Both the position numbers and the translations under genes were made by a program. 64,000 bases of DNA from Prevotella sp. tf2-5 (GTDB lineage: Bacteria > Bacteroidota > Bacteroidia > Bacteroidales > Bacteroidaceae), in assembly GCF_900115435.1 (NCBI RefSeq), contig NZ_FOWK01000003.1, forward strand, positions 310,001 through 374,000. Reading direction: 5' to 3'. A model generated the notes under the pieces. That model searched no databases. It saw nothing but the letters and a program-made list of their open reading frames with translations, and was not told the DNA's origin. Shown piece by piece: positions 56,801-64,000 of the stretch (positions are counted from its first letter, which is position 1; the number at the start of each line of letters is the position of its first letter).

Positions 56801-58720
56801 ATGATTGACAGGGCGACTATAGAAAAGATCATGGATGCTACCAATATCGTGGATGTGGTAGGTGAATTTGTTAACCTTCGCAAAGCGGGTGTTAACTATA
56901 AGGGACTATGTCCTTTCCATGATGATAAGACACCGTCGTTTATGGTATCGCCATCAAAACAGATCTGTCATTGTTTTGCTTGTGGTGAGGGAGGTAATGC
57001 TGTCAATTTCCTTATGAAGCACGAACAGATCACCTATCCGGAGGCATTGCGCTGGTTGGCGAAGAAATATAATATCGAGATAGAGGAACGTGAGCTTTCC
57101 GATGAGGAAAAGAAAGAGCAAAGCGATCGTGAGTCGATGTTTATCGTCAACGAGTGGGCTTGTCAGTATTTCCACGATATCTTGAATAATGACGTGGACG
57201 GACAGGCAATCGGTAAACAATATTTCCGTAGTCGTGGCATCCGTGATGATATCATTACGAAATTCCAGTTGGGCTTTGCCCTCACCAAGCGTGACGCCCT
57301 TGTGAACGAGGCACACCGGAAAGGGTATCAGGATGAGTTTCTGGTTAAGACAGGCTTGTGTATTGAGAACGAACGGGGCATTTACGACCGCTTTGCGGGT
57401 CGTGCCATCTTCCCATGGCTGAATGTCAGTGGTAAGGTGGTTGCGTTTGGAGGTCGTAAACTCGATGCTGCCACGAAGGGTGTACAACAGAAATACGTTA
57501 ATTCCCCTGACTCAGAAATCTACCACAAGGAGCGTGAACTCTATGGTATCTATCAGGCAAAAAAGGCAATTGTAAAAGAAGAGCGAGTCTATATGGTGGA
57601 AGGTTATACTGATGTGATTGCCATGCACCAGTGTGGACTGGAGAATGTGGTGGCGAATTCAGGTACGGCACTTTCTGTGTATCAGATACGCTTGCTGCGT
57701 CGATTTACCCAAAATATTACGTTGCTTTACGATGGTGATGAGGCTGGTATCCATGCTGCTATGCGTGGAACAGATATGTTATTGCAGGAGGGTATGAAGG
57801 TGATGGTATTGCTGTTGCCAGACGGTGACGATCCCGACTCCTTCTCCCGTAAGCATACAGCAGCAGAATTCAGAGCGTATATTGAGGAGCATCAGACAGA
57901 TTTTATCCAATTTAAAACCGATCTGTTGCTAAATGGTGTCAAAGATCCCATCAAACGCGCAGAGGCTATCAATAGTATCGTACGCTCTGTGAGTGTCATC
58001 CCAGATCCTGTGGAGCGTCAGTTGTTCCTCAAAGATACTTCTCAGCGACTGAACATGGATGAGAAGACATTGATCTCACAGGCAAACAAGTATATCGCTG
58101 GTGATAAGGAGGAGAAGCAGAAAGAGGCAGCACGTCAAGGATGGCAGCAGGAAACTACTCTGGTAACGCAGGAACCGATAGGTCTGCATACTCCTCAGGA
58201 ACAGTCGACGGAGGTGGAGCGTCTGCTCATCCAGCAGGTCATCCGACATGGTGAGATCGTTATTATTGACGAAGACACACAGGAGGATGGACATCTGAAA
58301 ATGAATGTTGCTCAGTTTGTCGCTTATGATCTTGGCAACGACGGTCTTTCTTTTGGTAATGACCTCTATAACCGTATTCTGCAGGAGGCGGTGGAGCATT
58401 CTGAGGATGAAGGGTTCAAGGCGGAGACTTATTTCACCCAGCATCCTGATGTGGAGGTCAGTCAGGTCGCTCATCGTCTTGCCGTGGATAATTACCAACT
58501 AGGTCGCAACTTCCAGAAAGAGCCCACAGCGAAAGAACTGCGTCAGTTAGTGGAGCACCTGGACCTCGACTTTAGGTATAATATTGTGACGAGTCGTCAA
58601 AAGGAGATCATGCGTGACATGAAGACAGAGAAGGATATGGCTCGCGTAAAGGAACTCATGAGTGAGTATCAGTCCCTGTCAGAGCTATGTCAGATGATTG
58701 GAAAAATGTTAGGACGTTAA
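56801..58720 (+). CDS. dnaG: DNA primase
   Basis: The 639-residue protein starts MIDRATIEKIMDATNIVDVV. The CHC2 zinc finger is CPFHDD...CFACGEGG. The TOPRIM domain follows (VYMVEGYTDVIAMHQCG, YDGDEAGIHAAMRG). The C-terminal region binds the replicative helicase. It makes RNA primers for chromosomal replication. It is the first host gene right of the prophage. The N-terminal 100 residues are close to the phage primase's. Confidence 0.97.
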   Translation: MIDRATIEKIMDATNIVDVVGEFVNLRKAGVNYKGLCPFHDDKTPSFMVSPSKQICHCFACGEGGNAVNFLMKHEQITYPEALRWLAKKYNIEIEERELSDEEKKEQSDRESMFIVNEWACQYFHDILNNDVDGQAIGKQYFRSRGIRDDIITKFQLGFALTKRDALVNEAHRKGYQDEFLVKTGLCIENERGIYDRFAGRAIFPWLNVSGKVVAFGGRKLDAATKGVQQKYVNSPDSEIYHKERELYGIYQAKKAIVKEERVYMVEGYTDVIAMHQCGLENVVANSGTALSVYQIRLLRRFTQNITLLYDGDEAGIHAAMRGTDMLLQEGMKVMVLLLPDGDDPDSFSRKHTAAEFRAYIEEHQTDFIQFKTDLLLNGVKDPIKRAEAINSIVRSVSVIPDPVERQLFLKDTSQRLNMDEKTLISQANKYIAGDKEEKQKEAARQGWQQETTLVTQEPIGLHTPQEQSTEVERLLIQQVIRHGEIVIIDEDTQEDGHLKMNVAQFVAYDLGNDGLSFGNDLYNRILQEAVEHSEDEGFKAETYFTQHPDVEVSQVAHRLAVDNYQLGRNFQKEPTAKELRQLVEHLDLDFRYNIVTSRQKEIMRDMKTEKDMARVKELMSEYQSLSELCQMIGKMLGR

Positions 58721-58727
58721 GGAAAAT

Positions 58728-60158
58728 GTGATGCATTCATTATTATATATCATAGGGATGACCCTCATGTGGATCGTTGTCGCCATGGCAGTGGTTCATG
58801 TGGTGATGGATAATCGTCAGCCAGCCAAGACGATGGCATGGGCTCTGGTGATTATTTTCATTCCTGTGGTGGGACTGGTATTCTATCTCTTTTTCGGCAT
58901 GAACCACCGAAAAGAGCGGATGATCAGCCAAATGTCTGTTGACCAGTTGACGAAACGCTCGATGTTGGGGTTCGTAGAACAACAAAATCTGAGAGTACCA
59001 GAGCACCACAAACAACTGGTCGATCTCTTTGTCAATCAATCGTTTTCTCTGCCTTTTAAGGATAATCAGATAGATATCATGACAGACGGCTATGCTTTCT
59101 TCCCGGAATTACTGAAAGATATCTCAAGGGCAAGGCATCATATCCATATAGACATGTATATCTTTGAAGACGATGCCTTGGGAAATCTAGTGGCTGATGC
59201 ACTGATTGACAAGGTGAAAGAAGGGGTGCAGGTGCGTGTCATCTATGATGATGTGGGCTGTTGGAATGTCAGGCATCAATTCTTTGAAAAGATGCGGGAG
59301 GAGGGTATTGAGGTTGCTGCCTATCTGCCTGTACGCTTCCCTTCGTTTACGAGTAAGGTAAACTATCGCAACCACCGTAAAATTATCATTATAGATGGTG
59401 AGACGGGATATATCGGAGGTATGAATATTGCCTTGCGTTATGTGTCTTCCTCTTGGCGTGACACGATGTTGCGCATCACAGGCGGAGCTGTCTACGGGCT
59501 CCAGCGTGCCTTCCTCATCGACTGGTATTTTGTGGATCGTACGCTGATTACCAACCGTGTCTATTATCCTCCACTCTCTGCCTTCCGTTCTCCGCTTTCC
59601 GTTAATAACTGTCTTGCACAGATTGTGACGAGTGGTCCCACAACTCCTTATCCGGAAATTATGCAGGGTTTTGTTCGTATCATACTGGCGGCACACCGCT
59701 ATGTCTATATAGAAACGCCCTATTTTCTTCCCAACGAGCCTGTATTGTTTGCCATCAAGACCGCAGCGCAGGCAGGCGTTGATGTGCGCATTTTGTGTCC
59801 TCGTCGATCTGATGCCCGTTTTGTTGAATGGGCTTCCCGGTCATATCTCCGTGAGGCTTTCGAAGCCAACGTGAAGGTGTATCTTTATCAAACAGGTTTC
59901 CTGCATTCCAAGATGATGGTCTGTGACGATTCGGTCGTCACCTGTGGCTCTACGAATGTTGATTCCCGCTCTTTCGAGAATAACTTCGAGGCTAATGCTT
60001 TTATCTACGATGAGGGAGTGGCGATTAGGTTGCGTAATGTGTTCTTGCGTGATCAGGAGAATGCTGTCCTGTTGAGTGATTTGCCTCAAAGGATACATCC
60101 GTCATTCAAGAAACGTTTGTGGGAAAGCCTTATTCGTCTGCTGTCTCCTTTACTCTGA
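58728..60158 (+). CDS. cls: Cardiolipin synthase
   Basis: The 476-residue protein has two N-terminal membrane helices (IGMTLMWIVVAMAVVHVVM, AWALVIIFIPVVGLVFYLFF). Two HxK(x)4D motifs follow: NHRKIIIIDGETGYIGGMN and LHSKMMVCDDSVVTCGSTNVD. This is the phospholipase-D type cardiolipin synthase, which joins two phosphatidylglycerols. The 3' end overlaps rsmD, convergent, by 29 bases. Confidence 0.93.
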   Translation: MMHSLLYIIGMTLMWIVVAMAVVHVVMDNRQPAKTMAWALVIIFIPVVGLVFYLFFGMNHRKERMISQMSVDQLTKRSMLGFVEQQNLRVPEHHKQLVDLFVNQSFSLPFKDNQIDIMTDGYAFFPELLKDISRARHHIHIDMYIFEDDALGNLVADALIDKVKEGVQVRVIYDDVGCWNVRHQFFEKMREEGIEVAAYLPVRFPSFTSKVNYRNHRKIIIIDGETGYIGGMNIALRYVSSSWRDTMLRITGGAVYGLQRAFLIDWYFVDRTLITNRVYYPPLSAFRSPLSVNNCLAQIVTSGPTTPYPEIMQGFVRIILAAHRYVYIETPYFLPNEPVLFAIKTAAQAGVDVRILCPRRSDARFVEWASRSYLREAFEANVKVYLYQTGFLHSKMMVCDDSVVTCGSTNVDSRSFENNFEANAFIYDEGVAIRLRNVFLRDQENAVLLSDLPQRIHPSFKKRLWESLIRLLSPLL

Positions 60159-60681
60159 ATAACGTGAAATTCACACTACCATAGGAGCGGTGCTCCACAA
60201 AATGAGGGTGCTGTGAGAAGTCGTGGTCTTTGCCATGCTCAAAGACGAAGACACCATTGTCTTTCAATAGTTTTTTTTCAAAGATAAGGTCTGGAATCTC
60301 CGGCAAATCCTTTAAGGCATAAGGAGGGTCGGCAAAGATAAAGTCGAACTGTTGCTTACATGACTTTACAAAGCGGAACACATCCCCGCGGATGGGAATA
60401 CAATTGACTGTTGAGAGTTTTTTCAGGCATTCCTGTATGAAGCGATGATGGTCACGGTCCAGTTCCACACTAATGACTTGACTGCATCCTCTTGACAATA
60501 GTTCCAGCGTAATGCTGCCCGTACCCGAGAACAGGTCGAGTGCTGTGGCATTCTCAAAGTCGATATAACCATTGAGCACGTTGAAGATATTCTCCTTGGC
60601 AAAGTCTGTGGTAGGACGTGCCTTGAAGGAACGGGGTATCTCGAAATGACGTCCTTTGTATTTTCCTGTAATAATTCTCAT
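60130..60681 (-). CDS. rsmD: 16S rRNA (guanine966-N2)-methyltransferase
   Basis: The 183-residue protein starts MRIITGKYKGRHFEIP. SAM-binding motif I is ATALDLFSGTGSITLELLSR, and the catalytic motif IV is DFIFADPPYAL. It methylates G966 of 16S rRNA. It overlaps the DUF3822 gene by 4 bases, a conserved pair in Bacteroidetes. Confidence 0.95.
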   Translation of the reverse strand: MRIITGKYKGRHFEIPRSFKARPTTDFAKENIFNVLNGYIDFENATALDLFSGTGSITLELLSRGCSQVISVELDRDHHRFIQECLKKLSTVNCIPIRGDVFRFVKSCKQQFDFIFADPPYALKDLPEIPDLIFEKKLLKDNGVFVFEHGKDHDFSQHPHFVEHRSYGSVNFTLFRVKETADE

Positions 60682-61487
60682 CGTCCTTTCACGAAAAGGG
60701 TCATAAGGTCGTAAGGCATTCCTTCAATCTGTGTGACGGCAGAGCGGTTAAAATCGCCTGCGGGATTGATGGTATATACCCGCTTGATATATTTCTGTAA
60801 CTCTTCCATCAACCATTCACAATCAGGGATGTCACCAACGATGTGCATCTCGTCGCGGTCGGCTTGCAAACCAGTCTGCTTCCAGGTGTAAAGCAGATAA
60901 TACAACTCATCATGACCATCATGAGTCTCAAAGGTGTTACAGAACTTAAAACGGTTCTGCCCAAAGGTGAACACCTCCATACGTCGGTCATGGAAATACG
61001 CATATAGTTTCTCTCTTACTCCCATATAACTGCGTTGGTGGAGATAGCGCCACACAGGGGCGGTGGCGGCAATGAAGGTGGGCGTGGCGAAATGATCGTC
61101 TAATACGAGCTTCAAATCCCTGTTTACGCTGAACACCGCCACACAGTTGAGGTCTGGTAGTACCGTATTGACAATCTCATCTTGTTCATGTCCTTGAAAG
61201 GTATGCAGATAAAGGCTTCGCTGTTCTTCCTCATGAAACAGCTCGATAGGAACCATGAGGGATGGGGTGTCAATCATAATCAGTACACGGAAGTATGTGT
61301 CCTGTAATAATTCTTGTGTACGGAAAGCCTCTCGCAGATTGGCAGCAATGGAGATTCCTGTATTCAGGATATAAGGTTTAAAGGCGATTTGTCCATTCAC
61401 CTCGTTGCTAATGGTGGCAAAGGAAAGGCTGTTACGACTGATACGGATAACGAGTCGCTGTCTATGGGGAATGTTGGTATTCTGCAT
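60678..61487 (-). CDS. DUF3822 family protein
   Basis: The 269-residue protein reads RLVIRISRNSLSFATISNEV near the N-terminus and later GVREKLYAYFHDRRMEVFTF and GQNRFKFCNTFETHDGHDEL. These fit the DUF3822 family, an actin-like fold of unknown role that is nearly always beside rsmD in Bacteroidetes. Confidence 0.88.
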   Translation of the reverse strand: MQNTNIPHRQRLVIRISRNSLSFATISNEVNGQIAFKPYILNTGISIAANLREAFRTQELLQDTYFRVLIMIDTPSLMVPIELFHEEEQRSLYLHTFQGHEQDEIVNTVLPDLNCVAVFSVNRDLKLVLDDHFATPTFIAATAPVWRYLHQRSYMGVREKLYAYFHDRRMEVFTFGQNRFKFCNTFETHDGHDELYYLLYTWKQTGLQADRDEMHIVGDIPDCEWLMEELQKYIKRVYTINPAGDFNRSAVTQIEGMPYDLMTLFVKGR

Positions 61488-61499
61488 ATCTGCCTGTAT

Positions 61500-61592
61500 T
61501 TAGTGTTGCACGATACTCAGCACACAGAGTATGGCAAGTATGCCGGCTACTATGGCAAGTATCATGTTGGTGATGCGGTTGGGAATCTTCAT
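61500..61592 (-). CDS. 30-residue membrane peptide
   Basis: ATG at 61592 opens MKIPNRITNMILAIVAGILA and ends in ILCVLSIVQH. A single hydrophobic helix. A -7 box (TACCTTTG, minus strand) at 61601-61608 implies a near-leaderless mRNA, which favours it as a real gene. It precedes the DUF3822 gene by 12 bases. Confidence 0.5.
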   Translation of the reverse strand: MKIPNRITNMILAIVAGILAILCVLSIVQH

Positions 61593-61669
61593 ATCGGCTA
61601 CAAAGGTAATAAAAAGTTTAGAGTTTAGTGTTTAGAGTTTAGAGTTTTTTGTAACTTTGCATGCAAATA

Positions 61670-63097
61670 ATGATAAACGACGAACTGAAATATCGTATCC
61701 ACTCAGCATTTGAACATATACCGACGGCAGAGCAGGAGCATGCCATCGATGTATTCTCCTTGTTTATGACAGACCGTCATGAACAGGCGGTGATGATCCT
61801 GAGGGGATCCGCAGGTACAGGAAAGACGACACTGGCTGCGGCAGTTGTCAAGGCGATGGGCTCGTTAAAACAGAAAATGGTACTGATGGCACCTACTGGA
61901 CGTGCTGCCAAAGTGTTCTCGCTCTATGCAGAACATCCTGCTTATACTATCCATCGGCGTATCTATCGGCAGAAATCATTGGAGGGCGGTTTCGACCTGA
62001 ACTATAACTCTGCTCAAGACACCTTATATATTATTGATGAGGCTTCGATGATCGCAAATGCTTCCAACTATGGAGAGACCCTGTTTGCCAACGGTCAGTT
62101 GCTGGATGACCTCATACAATTTGTGTATAACGGTCGTAACTGTCGTATGTTGCTTATTGGTGACCGTGCCCAGTTGCCTCCTGTAGGCGAGGAGGAGAGC
62201 CCCGCTCTGATGTCTGAAGTGCTGTGTGGTTACGGACTACATGTCCATGAATGTGACCTTAATGAAGTGTTACGTCAGAGTCAGGAATCAGGAATCCTCT
62301 TCAATGCCACCAGAATCAGGGAGGGGGGGATGGTCTTGCCTCAAATCCGCCTGACAGGTTTCGAGGATATCACGGTAGTGCCAGGTGATGAACTGATAGA
62401 GTCATTGTCAAGTAGCTTTTCAAAAGTGGGTGTTGACGAGACTATCGTTGTCACCCGCAGTAACAAAAGGGCAAATATCTATAACCAAGGCATTCGTAAC
62501 ATGGTACTTGGCAGAGAGGAAGAGATAACCACAGGTGACCAGCTGATGATTGTGAAGAATAATTATTATTGGGCGACAGCCTGCTCTCAACCCTCAACTC
62601 CCAACCCTCAGCTTTCCTTTATTGCCAATGGTGATCATGCGGTGGTACGGAAAGTACGTAATGTCCATGAACAATATGGCTTCCATTTCGCAGAGGTCAT
62701 CATGTCCTTTCCTGACTATGACGACTATGAGCTAACGGCAATGGTTATCCTTGACACATTGACCTCAGAAGCTCCTGCTCTGACTCGTGACCAACAGGAA
62801 CAACTCTATCTCAAAGTGATGGAGGATTATGCGGATATCCCCCTGAAGCGTGACCGTCTGAAGAAACTCAAAGAAGACAAATACTATAATGCCCTGCAAG
62901 TGAAATTCGCTTATGCCGCCACTTGTCATAAGGCACAGGGCGGACAATGGACACACGTGTATATCGACCAGGGATATATGACGGATGATATGCTAACTAC
63001 CGACTATGTCCACTGGCTCTATACTGCTTTCACACGTGCTACAGAACACCTGTACCTTGTCAATTGGCCGAAGGCACAGACCTTACCTGCTATATAA
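61670..63097 (+). CDS. RecD/Dda-like ATP-dependent helicase
   Basis: The 475-residue protein starts at ATG 61670; ATG at 61661 is only 1 base after the -7 box TAACTTTG (61652-61659). Walker A: LRGSAGTGKTTLAAAVVKAM. Walker B: LYIIDEASMIANASNYG. Later motifs are LLIGDRAQLPPVGEE, then VVTRSNKRANIYNQGIR and the C-terminal YAATCHKAQGGQWTHVYIDQ, VHWLYTAFTRATEHLYLV. This is the set of SF1B RecD-like helicases. Likely role in DNA repair or recombination. It is not a full RecD, being short. Confidence 0.9.
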   Translation: MINDELKYRIHSAFEHIPTAEQEHAIDVFSLFMTDRHEQAVMILRGSAGTGKTTLAAAVVKAMGSLKQKMVLMAPTGRAAKVFSLYAEHPAYTIHRRIYRQKSLEGGFDLNYNSAQDTLYIIDEASMIANASNYGETLFANGQLLDDLIQFVYNGRNCRMLLIGDRAQLPPVGEEESPALMSEVLCGYGLHVHECDLNEVLRQSQESGILFNATRIREGGMVLPQIRLTGFEDITVVPGDELIESLSSSFSKVGVDETIVVTRSNKRANIYNQGIRNMVLGREEEITTGDQLMIVKNNYYWATACSQPSTPNPQLSFIANGDHAVVRKVRNVHEQYGFHFAEVIMSFPDYDDYELTAMVILDTLTSEAPALTRDQQEQLYLKVMEDYADIPLKRDRLKKLKEDKYYNALQVKFAYAATCHKAQGGQWTHVYIDQGYMTDDMLTTDYVHWLYTAFTRATEHLYLVNWPKAQTLPAI

Positions 63098-63165
63098 TGA
63101 ATAAATTAGTTCTTGCATCTTTGGCTCTGCCGAAGATCTTCTCATACGAGAAAACTTAAAATTCT

Positions 63166-63197
63166 TTTGGTTTTCTGTTTACTTCTTTGTATCTTTG
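63166..63197 (+). promoter_or_regulatory. Promoter of the GMP synthase gene
   Basis: TTTG at 63166-63169, 20 bases, TATCTTTG at 63190-63197. Confidence 0.85.
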
Positions 63198-63229
63198 CAG
63201 GAGTATTAACTTTTAAATGATAGATGACT

Positions 63230-64000
63230 ATGAGTACAAGTAATGTGAGACCGGCTGATATGGAGCGAATAACGACTCCCGCTTTAGCCCAGAAATACAT
63301 TGAGGAGCAAGTTAAGGAGCTGAGGGCTCAGATTGGTGACAAGAAAGTGTTGCTGGCACTCTCTGGTGGTGTCGATTCATCGGTGGTGGCTGCATTGTTG
63401 ATCAAGGCTGTCGGCAAACAACTGGTGTCTGTCCATGTGAATCACGGTCTGCTGCGTAAGGGTGAGCCAGAACAGGTGGTTCGTGTGTTCCGTGATGAGT
63501 TGAATGCCAACTTGGTGTATGTGGATGCTACAGACCGCTTTTTAGACAAGCTTGCCGGTGTGGCAGATCCTGAGCAAAAGCGCAAGATCATCGGTGCTGA
63601 GTTTATCCGTGTTTTTGAGGAGGAAGCGCGCAAATTGGAGGGTATTAGCTTCTTGGCTCAGGGTACCATTTATCCTGATATCGTAGAGTCAGGTCCCGTG
63701 AAGTCTCATCATAATGTAGGTGGTCTTCCTGAGGACATGCAGTTTGAACTGGTAGAGCCCATCAAGTTACTCTTTAAGGACGAGGTACGTGTGGTAGGTA
63801 AGGAACTCGGACTGCCTGACAACATGGTTTACCGTCAGCCATTCCCGGGTCCTGGCTTGGGTGTCCGTTGCACAGGTGCTATCACCCGTGACCGTTTGGA
63901 GGCATTGCGTGAGAGTGATGCTATCCTGCGTGATGAGTTTGCCAAGAACGGACTTGAGGGTAAGGTATGGCAATACTTTACGGTGGTTCCAGACTATAAG
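63230..64000 (+). CDS. guaA: GMP synthase ATP-pyrophosphatase part, no glutaminase domain (3' truncated)
   Basis: From ATG at 63230 (or 63224, two codons earlier) the visible 257 residues start [20 protein letters not shown] and go straight to [17 protein letters not shown], the PP-loop. Then [51 protein letters not shown] and [13 protein letters not shown] follow. All are GuaA synthetase-domain motifs for amination of XMP to GMP. The N-terminal glutamine amidotransferase domain is missing. A separate glutaminase or direct use of ammonia is needed. The gene continues past the window end. Confidence 0.92.
   Translation, partial: MSTSNVRPADMERITTPALAQKYIEEQVKELRAQIGDKKVLLALSGGVDSSVVAALLIKAVGKQLVSVHVNHGLLRKGEPEQVVRVFRDELNANLVYVDATDRFLDKLAGVADPEQKRKIIGAEFIRVFEEEARKLEGISFLAQGTIYPDIVESGPVKSHHNVGGLPEDMQFELVEPIKLLFKDEVRVVGKELGLPDNMVYRQPFPGPGLGVRCTGAITRDRLEALRESDAILRDEFAKNGLEGKVWQYFTVVPDYK

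Overview
The window is a Bacteroidales chromosome segment, most likely Prevotella or a close relative, carrying a nearly complete ~50.4 kb prophage. The host assignment rests on promoters of the Bacteroidetes type (TTTG, 19-21 bases, TAnnTTTG), on an SprE/PorW-like TPR protein, and on the neighbourhood of DUF3822, rsmD, dnaG and cls. Species was not determined.

Host left flank (1-6305): the 3' end of a probable outer-membrane protein gene; a ~0.9 kb unit bounded by long inverted repeats; an SprE/PorW-like TPR lipoprotein gene and aroA, both on the minus strand; and tRNA-Pro(GGG). Host right flank (56687-64000): dnaG, a cardiolipin synthase, rsmD, a DUF3822 gene, a 30-codon membrane ORF, a RecD-like helicase, and the start of a GMP synthase ATP-pyrophosphatase gene, which runs off the window.

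Prophage (6292-56686): the 15-bp core TCCAGTAATCCCGAC occurs at the 3' end of the tRNA (6292-6306) and again just before dnaG (56672-56686). An integrase gene reads inward from the tRNA side. Nearly all other phage genes lie on the minus strand. From right to left the order is: a repressor/regulator block with divergent promoters (52.9-56.5 kb); a second tyrosine recombinase, a methylase-like protein and a fused primase-helicase (45.6-52.3 kb); an iteron-rich AT-rich region that may be the origin (44.95-45.4 kb); head genes (protease, capsid, terminase, portal); a lysis cassette (holin, GH108 endolysin, one-piece spanin); HicAB and other accessory genes; a long structured leader; tail genes with a 1270-residue tape measure; and finally a diversity-generating retroelement (DGR).

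The DGR is the standout system. It comprises a C-type-lectin-like target gene with a variable repeat, an avd gene, a template repeat and a reverse transcriptase gene. Variable and template repeats differ at 18 of 89 positions, and every difference lies at a template adenine. Other items worth attention are two leaders with the same three-arm repeat layout, a proteasome-like Ntn hydrolase accessory gene, an A9 slippery site joining two reading frames, a methylase-like protein without a visible catalytic motif, and shared tandem palindromes in host and prophage. Functions are assigned by reading motifs by eye; no database search was run.
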